Shown here: piece after piece, positions 25,410 through 35,353 of the stretch | How positions within the stretch are numbered: the first letter of the stretch is position 1 | How the letters are laid out: each line of letters opens with the position of its first letter | Origin: Toxotes chatareus | Lineage: Eukaryota; Chordata; Actinopteri; Toxotidae | Assembly: GCA_016801885.1 (NCBI GenBank) | Contig: CM028901.1 | Span: 14,085,095-14,149,094, forward strand | DNA: 64,000 nt | Direction: 5' to 3' | Made by a program: the position numbers and the translations under genes | The notes under the pieces: model-generated | What the model was told of the DNA's origin: nothing | The model's input: the letters and a program-made list of their open reading frames with translations, nothing else | Databases searched by the model: none

Positions 25410-25870
25410 TATAGTATGGCGTTTTTTTTCGGGCAAAAAAAGCCAAAAATTTTTTTGGCCTCAAAAAGTCATAAAAAACGTCATAGTATAGTATGCCTTT
25501 TTTTTCGGGCAAAAAAAGTAAAAAGTTTTTTTGGCCTCAAAATGTCATAAAAAACATCATAGTATAGTAACGCGTCAAAATCGGCCAAAAAATGTCATAC
25601 TTTAGTTTGGCCTCAAAAAGTCATAAAAAACGTCATAGTATAGTATGGCGTTTTTTTTCGGGCAAAAAAAGCCAAAAATTTTTTTGGCCTCAAAAAGTCA
25701 TAAAAAACGTCATAGTATAGTATGCCTTTTTTTTTTTCGGCAAAAAAAAGTAAAAAGTTTTTTTTGGCCTCAAAATGTCATAAAAAACATCATAGTATAG
25801 TAACGCGTCAAAATCGGCCAAAAAATGTCATACTTTAGTTTGGCCTCAAAAAGTCATAAAAAACGTCATA
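25410..25870. repeat. Tandem trimer (~232-bp higher-order unit)
   Basis: Two adjacent copies of a three-monomer unit: a type A unit with AAAAAAAGCC, a unit with ATGCCTTTTTTTT, and a unit with TAACGCGTCAAAATCGG. The last marker occurs at about 25568 and 25800, 232 bases apart. A related single copy lies at 24.07-24.29 kb. Confidence 0.7.
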
Positions 25871-27059
25871 GTATAGTATGGCGTTTTTTTCGGGCAAAAA
25901 AAGTCAAAAATTTTTTTGGCCTCAAAATGTCATAAAAAACGTCATAGTATAGTATGGCGTTTTTTTCAGGCAAAAAAAGTCAAAAAAAATTTTTGGCCTC
26001 AAAATGTCATAAAAAACGTCATAGTATAGTATGGCCTTTATTTCGGGAAAAAAAAGTCAAACTTTAGACGTCATAGTATAGTAGTAGTATGCGTTTTTTC
26101 GCCAAAAAAGTCAAAAACATTTTGGCCTCAAAAAGTCATAAAAAAAACGTCATAGTATAGTATGGCGTTTTTTCGAACAAAAAGTCAAAAAATTTTTGGC
26201 CTCAAAATGTCATAAAAAAACGTCATAGTATAGTATGGCGTTTTTTTCGAACAAAAAGTCAAAAGTTTTTTGGCCTCAAAATGTCATAAAAACATCATAG
26301 TATAGTAACGCGTCAAAATCGGCCAAAAAAAGTCATACTTTAGTTTGGCCTCAAAAAGTCATAAAAAACGTCATAGTATAGTATGGCGTTTTTTTCGGGC
26401 AAAAAAAGTCAAAATTTTTTTGGGCCTCAAAATGTCATAAAAAACGTCATAGTATATTATGGCGTTTTTTTCGGGCAAAAAAAGTCAAAATTTTTTTTGG
26501 CCTCAAAATGTCATAAAAAACGTCATAGTATAGTATGGCGTGTTTTTCGGGTAAAAAAAAGTCAAAAATTTTTTTGGCCTCAAAATGTCATAAAAAACGT
26601 CATAGTATAGTATGGTGTTTTTTCGGGCAAAAAGAGTCAAAAAATTTTTTAGCCTCAAAATGTCATAAAAAACGTCATAGTATAGTAAGGCGTCAAAATT
26701 GGCCAAAAAAAGGCATACTTTAGAATGGCCTCAAAAAGTCTTAAAAAACGTCATAGTATAGTATGGCCTTTTTTTTCGGGTAAAAAAAGTCAAACTTTTT
26801 TTGGCCTCAAAATGTCATAAAAAACGTCATAGTATAGTATGCCGTTTTTTTCGGGCAAAAAAAGTCAAAATTTTTTTGGCCTCAAAATGTCATAAAAAAC
26901 GTCATAGTATAGTAAGGCGTCAAAATCGGCCAAAAAAACTCATACTTTAGAATGGCCTCAAAATGTCATAAAAAACGTCATAGTATAGTATGGCGTTTTT
27001 TTCGGGCAAAAAAAGTCAAAAATTTTTTTGGCCTCAAAATGTCATAAAAAACATCATAG

Positions 27060-27980
27060 TATAGTAAGGCATTTTTTTTGGAGAAAAAAAGTCAAAAAAT
27101 TTTTTGGCCTCAAAAAGTCATAAAAAACGTCATAGTATAGTATGGCGTTTTTTTCCGGCAAAAAAAGTCAAAATTTTTTTGGACTCAAAATGTCATAAAA
27201 AACGTCATAGTATAGTAAGGAAACAAAATCGGCCAAAAAAAGTCATACTTTATAATGGCCTCAAAAATCATAAAAAACGTCATAGTGTAGTATGGCGTTT
27301 TTCTTTCGGGTAAAAAAAGTCAAAAAAATTTTTTTTGGCCTCAAAAAGTCATAAAAAACGTCATAGTATAGTATGGCGTTTTTTTCGGGCAAAAAAAGTC
27401 AAAATTTTTAAGGGCCTAAAAATGTCATAAAAAACATCATAGTATAGTAAGGCGTCAAAATCGGCCAAAAAAAGTCAAAATTTTTTTGGGCCTCAAAATA
27501 TCATATAAAACGTCATAGTATAGTAAGGCAACAAAATCGGCCAAAAAAAGTCATACTTTATAATGGCCTCAAAAAGTCATAAAAAAACGTCATAGTGTAG
27601 TATGGCGTTTTTTTTTTTCGGTAAAAAAAGTCAAAAATTTTTTTGGCCTCAAAATGTCATAAAAAACGTCATAGTATAGTATGCCGTTTTTTTCAGCCAA
27701 AAAAAGTCAAAATTTATTTGGCCTCAAAATGTCATAAAAAACGTCATAGTATAGTATGGTGTCAAAATAAGCCAAAAAAAGTCAAAATTTTTAAGGGCCT
27801 CAAAACATCATAAAAAACATCATAGTATAGTAATTTGTCAAAATCGGTCAAAAAAAGTCAAAAATTTTTTGGGGCCTCAAAATGTCATAAAAAACGTCAT
27901 AGTATAGGAAGGCGTCAAAATCGGCCAAAAAAAGTCAAACTTTTTTTTGGCCTCAAAATGTCATAAAAAACGTCATAGTA
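27060..27980. repeat. Higher-order duplicated block near array end, copy 1
   Basis: Contains the private variants AAGGCATTTTTTTT-GGAG (27067), AAGGAAACAAAATCGG (27217) and GTAATTTGTCAAAATCGG (about 27830). The same variants recur in the same order downstream. Confidence 0.75.
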
Positions 27981-28129
27981 TAGTAAGGCGTCAAAATCGG
28001 CCAAAAAAACTCATACTTTAGAATGGCCTCAAAATGTCATAAAAAACGTCATAGTATAGTATGGCGTTTTTTTTTGAACAAAAAGTCAAAAATTTTTTGG
28101 CCTCAAAATGTCATAAAAAAAACGTCATA

Positions 28130-29195
28130 GTATAGTAAGGCATTTTTTTTTGGAGAAAAAAAGTCAAAAATTTTTGGCCTCAAAAGTCATAAAAAAACGT
28201 CATAGTATAGTATGGCGTTTTTTCCGCAAAAAAGTCAAAAATTTTTTTGGAGTCAAAATGTCATAAAAAACGTCATAGTATAGTAAGGAAACAAAATCGG
28301 CCAAAAAAAGTCATACTTTATAATGGCCTCAAAAAGTCATAAAAAACGTCATAGTGTAGTATGGCGTTTTTCTTTCGGGTAAAAAAAGTCAAAAAAAATT
28401 TTTTTGGCCTCAAAAAGTCATAAAAAACGTCATAGTATAGTATGGCGTTTTTTTCGGGCAAAAAAAGTCAAAATTTTTAAGGGCCTAAAAATGTCATAAA
28501 AAACATCATAGTATAGTAAGGCGTCAAAATCGGCCAAAAAAAGTCAAAATTTTTTTGGGCCTCAAAATATCATATAAAACGTCATAGTATAGTAAGCCGT
28601 CAAAATCGGCCAAAAAAAGTCAAAAAAATTTTTTGCCTCAAAATGTCATAAAAAACATCATAGTATAGTATGGCGTTTTTTTCGGGCAAAAAAAGTCAAA
28701 CTTTTTTTTGGCCTCAAAATGTCATAAAAAACGTCATAGTATAGTAAGGCAACAAAATCGGCCAAAAAAAGTCATACTTTATAATGGCCTCAAAAAGTCA
28801 TAAAAAAACGTCATAGTGTAGTATGGCGTTTTTCTTTCGGGTAAAAAAAAGTCAAAAATTTTTTTGGCCTCAAAATGTCATAAAAAACGTCATAGTATAG
28901 TATGCCGTTTTTTTCAGCCAAAAAAAGTCAAAATTTATTTGGCCTCAAAATGTCATAAAAAACGTCATAGTATAGTATGGTGTCAAAATAAGCCAAAAAA
29001 AGTCAAAATTTTTAAGGGCCTCAAAACATCATAAAAAACATCATAGTATAGTAATTTGTCAAAATCGGTCAAAAAAAGTCAAAAATTTTTTGGGGCCTCA
29101 AAATGTCATAAAAAACGTCATAGTATAGGAAGGCGTCAAAATCGGCCAAAAAAAGTCAAACTTTTTTTTGGCCTCAAAATGTCATAAAAAACGTC
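28130..29195. repeat. Higher-order duplicated block near array end, copy 2
   Basis: Second copy of the 27.06-27.98 kb block. The first markers are displaced by about 1070 bases and the later ones by about 1220 bases, so one copy gained or lost about two monomers after duplication. Confidence 0.75.
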
Positions 29196-30018
29196 ATAGT
29201 ATAGAATGGCGTTTTTTTTGGCCAAAAAAAAGTCAAAATGTATTTGGGCCTCAAAATATCATAAAAAACGTCATAGTATAGTATGGTGTTTTTTTCGGCC
29301 AAAAAAAGTCAAAATTTTTTTGGGCCTCAAAATGTCATAAAAAACGTCGTAGTATAGTAAGGCGTCAAAATCGGCCAAAAAAAGTCAAAAATTTTTTGGG
29401 CCTCAAAATGTCATAAAAAACGTCATAGAATAGTAAGGCGTCAAAATCGGACAAAAAAAGTCACAATTTTTTTGGGCCTCAAAATGTCATAGTATAGTAT
29501 GGCGTTTTTTTCGGCCAAAAAAAGTCAAAAAAATTTTGGGCCTCAAAATGTCATAAAAAACGTCCTAGTATAGTATGGCGTCAAAATAGGCCAAAAAAAG
29601 TCAAAATTTTTTTGGCCTCAAAATGTCATAAAAAACGTCATAGATAGTAATTTGTCAAAATCGGTCAAAAAAAGTCAAAATTTTTTTGGGCCTCAAAATT
29701 TCATAAAAAACGTCATAGTATAGTCTGGCGTTTTTTTCGGCCAAAAAAAGGCAAAAAATTTTTTGGCCTCAAAATATCATAAAAAATGTTATAGTATAGT
29801 ATGGCGTTTTTTTCAGCCAAAAAAATTCAAAATTTTTAAGGGCCTCAAAATGTCATAAAAAACGTCATAGTATTGTAAGGCGTCAAAATTGGGCAAAAAA
29901 AGTCAACATTTTTTGGGGCCTCAAAATGTCATAAAAGACGTCATAGTATAGTAAGGCGTTTTTTTCGGCCAAAAAAAGTCAACAATTTTTTGGGCCTCAA
30001 AATGTCATAAAAAACGTC

Positions 30019-30023
30019 ATAGT
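30019..30023 (+). repeat. LTR target-site duplication, left
   Basis: ATAGT immediately before the LTR. It is repeated at 30714-30718; removing the LTR and one copy restores the array anchor CGTCATAGTATAGTATGG exactly. Confidence 0.8.
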
Positions 30024-30713
30024 TGTCAAGGCTATGAGAGGCAAGGACTTGGACCCAAATGCAAGACCCCACAGATGTAGTTCAAACTAATAGTATTTTA
30101 TTCAAACAAAGTAACAAACAGAAAATAACTCACGGAGGAGGAGGAAGACAAACTAACTGGACAAAGTAACAAACAAAAGATCACCCATAAAGGGGAAAAA
30201 GGCACTAAAACAAAAGTTACAAAACGTGAACACAAAATCACTTTTAACGAGGAAAACAAGAAACAAAACCTAACAAGAAACAAAGTGACAAATTAATACA
30301 AAACCTGACTGGGGATACGAAGACGAGAGGCAAGGCGAGGAACGAGACAAGGCAAAGGCAAGAGACAGAAGCGTGAGACTAAAGTATGACGACGGCTTGG
30401 GACAAAACATGAGACAAAAATGAACTGACACTGGACAAACGGAAATGCAGACTATATATACACACAGGTAAGGGGAAACAGGTGGAACCAATTAGGGCGG
30501 GGAAAACAATTACAAAAGCGGGAAACAAGACAAAGACAGGAAGTAAAACAAGACCAGATACACAAGGACAGTGAATACAAAATAAAACAGGAACCCACAA
30601 AACAATATACTTTCCACAATAAAACTAAACTGAAAGTGTCCAAAAGTCCACAAAAGGTTCAAAACAAAACCAAAGAGTTCCAAAAATAGCCCCCTTAGGG
30701 GCTAGTCATGACA
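30024..30713 (-). mobile_element. Solo LTR of a retrotransposon (690 bp)
   Basis: Unrelated to the array it interrupts. The ends are TGTCA...TGACA, so the element begins TG and ends CA as LTRs do. It is flanked by the 5-base duplication ATAGT, a size usual for LTR-element integrases. Read on the minus strand the order is that of an LTR: a U3-like part, a TATA box (plus-strand CTATATATA at 30452-30460), and then AATAAA (plus-strand TTTATT at 30097-30102) about 80 bases before the end. There is no internal gag/pol sequence and no second LTR, so it is a solo LTR left by recombination. The superfamily (Gypsy, BEL or ERV-like) cannot be decided without the internal region. Short open frames within it are not genes. 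Confidence 0.8.
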
Positions 30714-31840
30714 ATAGTATAGTATGGCGTCAAAATCGGCCAAAAAAAGTCAAATTTTTTTGGGGCCTCAAAATGTCATAAAAAACGTCATAGTATAGTA
30801 TGGCGTTTTTTTCGGCCAAAGAAAGTCAAAATTTTTTTGGCCTCAAAATGTCATAAAAAACGTCATAATATAGTACAGCGTTTTCTTCGGCCAAAAAAAG
30901 TCAAAATTTTTTTGGGCCTCAAAATGTAAGAAAAAACGTCATAGTATAGTATGCCGTCAAAATCGGCCAAAAAGAGTCAAAAAAATTTTTGGCCTCAAAA
31001 TGTCATAAAAAACGTCATAGTATAGTATGGCGTTTTTTTCGGTCAAAAAAAGTCAAAATTTTTTTGGGCCTCAAAATGTCATAAAAAACGTCATAGTATA
31101 GTAAGGCGTCAAAGTCGGCCAAAAAAAGTCAAAATTTTTGGGGGCCTCAAAATGTCATAAAAAACGTCACAGTATAGTATGGCGTCAAAATCGGCCAAAA
31201 AAAGTCAAAGTTTTTTTTGGCCTCAAAATGTCATAAAAACGTCATAGTATAGTAAGCCGTCAAAATCGGCCAAACAAAGTCATGTTTTTTTTGGCCTCAA
31301 AATGTCATAAAAAACGTCATAGTATAGTAAGGCGTCAAAATCGGCCAAAAAAAGTCAAAAAATTTTTTGACCGCAAAATATCATAAAAAACGTCATAGTA
31401 AAGTAAGGCATCAAAATCGGCCAAAAAAAGTCATATTTTTGTATGACCTCAAAATGTCTTAAAAAACGTCATATTATAGTAAGGCGTCAAAATCGGCCAA
31501 AAAAAGTCATATTTTTGTATGACCTCGAAATGTCATAAAAAACGTCATAGAATAGTAAGGTGTCAAAATTGGCTTAAAAAAGTCAAAAAAAATTTTGACC
31601 TCAAAATGTCATAAAAAACGTCATAGTATAGTCAGGCGTTAAAATCGGCCAAAAAAAGTCAAAATTTTTTTGGACCTCAAAATGTCATAAGAAATGTCAT
31701 AGTATAGTAAGGCGTCAAAATTCGGCCAAAAAAAGTCAAAAAAATTTTTGATCTCAAAATGTCATAGTATAGTAAGGTGTCAAAATCGGCCAAAAAAAGT
31801 CAAAAAAATTTTTGACTGCAAAATGTCATAAAAAACATCA
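30714..31840. repeat. ~76-bp tandem array, second block
   Basis: About 15 monomers continuing the array after the solo LTR, in the same phase. Most are type B (CGTCAAAATCGGCC) with the edge-type TCGGCC word. Some have the variant GTCATATTTTTGTATGACC, which also occurs at the far left end near 11790, so the two array edges resemble each other. Confidence 0.95.
31834..31840 (+). repeat. LINE target-site duplication, 3' side
   Basis: AACATCA, an array word, lies directly before the LINE tail and recurs at 35031-35037 on the other side. Confidence 0.65.
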
Positions 31841-32110
31841 GAATCAGAATCAGAATCAGAATCAGCTTTATTCGCCAAGAACGCAAACACATACAAGGAA
31901 TTTTTTGCCGGCAGTTGTTGTCTCTCTAGTATATAAAATATTAAAATATTTTCAAATATACAAATATGTAATATACATGAAACATGAAATGCGTACCAGT
32001 CCAGTAGTGAGTGGATTGAAGGTGTTGGAAGATAAATAAAATAGAATAAATATAAGAATAAAATAAAATAAGACAAAAAAATAAAATGAAATGAAGTATA
32101 CAATAGTGAG

Positions 32111-33638
32111 TTATCTGTTAACTGTACTGTTCAGTAGAGTGACTGCTGTGGGGAAGAAGCTGTTCCGGTGTCTGCTTGTTTTGGTCTGGAGGGCCCTGAG
32201 GCGCCTCCCTGATGGGAGCAGTTCAAACAGTCTGTGTGCGGGGTGAAAGGAGTCCATCATGATGTTCCCTGCCCTCTTTCGCATCCTGGAGGAGTACAAG
32301 TCCTGGATAGAGGGCAGGGGGACACGCTCAGCAGTCCTCACAGTGCGCTGCAGTCTGGTCTTGTCCTGCTTAGTGGCAGCTCCGAACCACACAGTGATGG
32401 AGGTGCACAGGACGGACTCAATGACTGCTGTGTAGAACTGCAGCAGCAGCTCTTGGGGGAGTCCGTATTTCCTCAAGAGCCGCAGGAAGTACATCCTCTG
32501 CTGGGCCTTATTGAGGATGGAGCTGATGTTCTGCTCCCACTTCCTCCTGTGAGATGATCGTGCCCAAGAATCTGAAGCTCTCCACAATGGAGACAGGGCT
32601 GTTGAGTACTGTGAGGGGGGGCAGAGCAGGGGGATGTCTCCTAAAGTCCACTATCATCTCCACCGTCTTGAGGGTGTTCAGCTCAAGGTTGTTCTGACCG
32701 CACCAGAGCACCAGCTGATCCACTTGCCGTTGGTATGCAGACTCATCATCATTCTGGATGAGACCAATGACAGTGGTGTCGTCTGCAAACTTCAGGAGCT
32801 TCACAGAGGGGTCTGTGGAGGCGCAGTCATTTGTGTAGAGGGAGAAAAGAAGTGGAGAGAGGACACATCCCTGGGGCGCCGGTGTTGGTGGTCAGAGTGT
32901 CTGAGGTGAACCGTCCCAGCCTCACCTGCTGGCTTCTGTCAGTCAGGAAGCTGTAGATCCACTTACAGAGGGCAGGTGGCACAGTGAGCTGGGACAGTTT
33001 GGAGCAGAGGGTGTGGGGATAATGGTGTTGAACGCCGAGCTAAAGTCCACAAAGAGGATCCGTGCATAAGTCCGAGGACAATCCAGGTGCTGCAGGATGT
33101 AGTGCAATCCGATGTTAACTGCATCGTCCACTGACCTGTTTGCCCGATAGGCAAACTGCAGGGGGTCCAGCAGGTCACTCGTGAGGGACTTCAGGTGGGT
33201 CAGCACCAGGCGTTCAAAGGTCTTCATAACTACAGATGTCAGTGCAACGGGTCTGTAGTCATTCAGTCCTGAGATGGAGGATTTCTTGGGGACTGGGATG
33301 ATGGTGGAACGCTTGAAGCAGGAGGGGACTTCACCCAGCTCCAGGGATCTGTTGAAGAGCTGAGTGAAGATGGGAGCCAGTTGATCTGCACAGGCCCGCA
33401 GACAGGAGGGGGACACTCCGTCTGGGCCCGGAGCTTTCCTGGTTTTCTGCCTCTGGAGCAACCGGGTCACTTCTCCCTCGCTGATCCGGAGTGATTGTGA
33501 GTCAGGGGGGCTGGAGGGGGGAAGGGGTGAGGTGGGTGCTGCAGTGCCAGGATCAGTGTTGGTGGGTGGTGGGGGAGGGAGGGCAGGAAGGGGAGCTGCA
33601 GAGAGGTGAGGGGACGGGTGTGAAGTGGTCCTTCTCAA
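32111..33638 (-). pseudogene. LINE reverse transcriptase region, frameshifted
   Basis: Three overlapping open pieces in different frames form one RT-like domain. The first (33638-32943) has LNDYRPVALTSVVMKTFERL, FAYRANRSVDDAV and the catalytic-palm motif ILFVDFSSAFNTI. The second (32804-32508) has the second catalytic motif KFADDTTVIGL and NNLELNTLKTVEMIVDFRR. The third (32587-32111) has the C-terminal stretch AQQRMYFLRLLRKYGLPQELL and ends ALQTKTSRHRNSF. Both Asp-bearing motifs survive, but frameshifts between pieces disable the gene. The role would have been target-primed reverse transcription of the element's RNA. Confidence 0.88.
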
Positions 33639-33685
33639 ATCTGCAGTAGAAGGTGTTGAGTTTGTCAGCCAGGGCTTTGTTAACT

Positions 33686-35020
33686 TCAGCAGTGGGGGGA
33701 AGGGCGAGTCCTATAGTAGCGCCTCTTGGCCACCCTGATCTCCTTTGTCAGTGTGTTTCTGGCCTGCCTGTACAGGGCTCTGTCTCCACTCCTGTAGGCA
33801 TCCTCCTTGGCATGACGAAGGTGGCTGAGTTTTGGGGTGAACCAGGGTTTATTGTTGTTATATGTGCGAAATGATTTGGTTGGCACACATACATCTTCAC
33901 AAAAACTGATGTAGGATGTCACAGTGTCTGCCAGTTCGTTGAGGCTAGTAGCTGCAGCTTCAAAAACACTCCAGTTGGTGGTGTCAAAACAGTCCTGGAG
34001 GTCCTGTTTGGCCTCACTGGTCCACTTCTTCACTGTCCTAACTACAGGCTTAGCAGATTTTAGTTTCTGCCTGTAGGTTGGAATAAGGTGGACCAGGCAG
34101 TGGTCAGAGTGTCCCAAAGCTGCACGGGGAACAGAGCGATAAGCATTCTTCAGAGTGGTGTAGCAATGGTCCAGAGTGTTATTGTCCCTGGTGGGACAGT
34201 TGACGTGTTGCTGGTATTTAGACAGTTCATGGTTGAGTTTTGCTCTGTTAAAGTCCCCCAGAATGATGAGAAGAGAGTCTGTGTGTTCCCGTTCTAAACA
34301 CGTGATGTGCTCAGCCAGCCGCTGTTCAGCCTCACTCACGTTTGCCTGAAGTGGGATGTAAACACCGACGAGGATGAATGAAGAAAACTCCCGCGGTGAA
34401 TAAAACGGCTTACAGTTCAGAACGAGGAACTCCAGTTCCGAGTCGCAATGTTTACGAAGCACTGTGACATCTGTACACCAACCTTCATGTATGTAGAAGC
34501 ATATTCCGCCGCCCTTTGATTTCCCTGACTGCTCCGCGACGCAGTCCGCGCGCAGCAGCTGGAAGCCTGGCAGGTACAGACCACTGTCCGGGATAGAGTC
34601 ACAGAGCCAGCTTTCCTTGAAGCAAAGAGCCGCAGAATGCGCAAAGTCTCTGTTGGTCCTGATCACGAGAAGCAGCTCGTCCATTTTGTTGGGCAGAGAG
34701 CGGACATTGGCGAGATGTATAGCAGGGAGCGCAGTGCAAAAGCCCCGCTGTCTGAGCTTCACAAGCGCGCCGGCTCGCTTACCGCGTCTAACTCTCCTCC
34801 ACAGCCCGTAGAGCGCTGCCGCTCCGCCAACAAAAAGTTCTGAGAAATTGGCTGGGTCCAAATAAAAAGTTGGAAAAGAGTCCGAAGTGAGCTTCCCAAT
34901 GTTTAGGAGCTCATCCCTACTATAGGTGATGAGATTTGAGTACGCAGGTATGCAAAAAAAGACAAAAACTACACAAAGTACTAGAGAGCGCAGTACCGAG
35001 GCCGCCATCCGTGGCGCCAT
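33686..35020 (-). pseudogene. LINE apurinic-type endonuclease ORF
   Basis: An uninterrupted frame from the element's own ATG (CAT at 35018-35020). It opens with a hydrophobic segment (SLVLCVVFVFFCIP) and carries the exonuclease-endonuclease-phosphatase fold: HLANVRSLPNKMDELL near the start, the catalytic LGDFN, and the terminal HSDHCLVHL motif. A Lys/Arg-rich linker follows and ends in a frame break near 33,690, before the RT domain. The frame can be extended upstream into array DNA, but those residues are not part of the element. Confidence 0.85.
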
Positions 35021-35030
35021 CTTGATCGAG

Positions 35031-35353
35031 AACATCATAGTATAGTAAGGCGTCAAAATCGGCCAAAAAAAGTCATATTTTTGTATGACCTCAAAATGTC
35101 ATAAAAAACGTCATAGTATAGTAAGGCGTCAAAATCGCCAAAAAAAGGCAAAAAATTTTTTGACCACAAAATGTCATAAAAAACGTCATAGTATAGTAAG
35201 GTGTCAAAATTGGCCAAAAAAAGTCAAAATTTTTTTGGACCTCAAAATGTCATAAAAAACGTCAAAGTATAGTAAGGCGTCAAAATCGGCCAAAAAAAGT
35301 CAAAATCTTGTTTGACCTCAAAATGTCATAAAAAACATCATAGTATAGTAAGG
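35031..35353. repeat. ~76-bp tandem array, last block
   Basis: About four edge-type monomers (TCAAAATCGGCC, TTTGTATGACC) after the LINE. The array then stops abruptly within an AGTATAGTAAGG anchor and unrelated CpG-containing sequence begins. Confidence 0.92.

Larger units (their letters stand above)
11728..30023. repeat. Main block of ~76-bp A/T-rich tandem array
   Basis: About 18.3 kb of head-to-tail copies of a monomer mostly 73-78 bases long. Successive CGTCATAGTATAG anchors at 14957, 15033 and 15111 are 76 and 78 apart. The monomer plan is: CGTCATAGTATAGTATGG, then either CGTTTTTTTCGG(G/C)C (type A) or CGTCAAAATCGGCC (type B), then AAAAAAAGTC, then an A/T run or ATACTTTAGAATGG, then CCTCAAAATGTCATAAAAAA. 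Roughly 240 copies. Units differ mainly by homopolymer length and the A/B choice. Flanks up to about 14.4 kb and after about 28.9 kb use TCGGCC, while the centre uses TCGGGC/TCGGGT. Open frames with Lys/Arg-rich peptides are by-products of the repeat. The family name is not known to me. Confidence 0.97.
31841..35030 (-). mobile_element. CR1/L2/Rex1-type LINE, near full length
   Basis: A 3.19-kb non-LTR retrotransposon inserted in the array in minus orientation. Its 3' end (left) is a TGATTC tandem tail (31841-31866) preceded by AATAAA, a tail style known for CR1/L2/Rex-like elements. Its 5' end (right) starts just before an ATG at 35018-35020. It encodes an apurinic endonuclease and then a reverse transcriptase, but the frame is broken at several points, so this copy cannot make the full protein. 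Array-derived duplications AACATCA flank it. Assignment among CR1, L2 and Rex1/Babar is by recalled family resemblance only. Confidence 0.88.

Noticed and set aside
16273..27313. Many Lys/Arg-rich open frames (MASKSHKKRHSIVW-type peptides) on both strands of the array
   Set aside because: They are translations of the tandem monomer. The 76-base period is not a multiple of three, so no frame extends beyond a few units, and there is no promoter, splice or domain evidence.
11728..30023. CRISPR-like or short regularly spaced repeat array
   Set aside because: Copies are head to tail with no unique spacers, the host is a vertebrate, and no cas genes are present. It is a satellite or minisatellite.
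30098..30643. Hydrophobic open frames in the 690-bp insert
   Set aside because: Low-complexity frames within a solo LTR; the LTR structure explains the sequence and no protein family is recognisable.
32234..32909. Plus-strand open frames opposite the LINE
   Set aside because: Shadows of the minus-strand RT region; no independent homology.
34991..35056. Extension of the LINE endonuclease frame upstream to an ATG in array DNA
   Set aside because: The first residues (MTPYYTMMF) come from the satellite and the target duplication. The element's own ATG is at 35018-35020.
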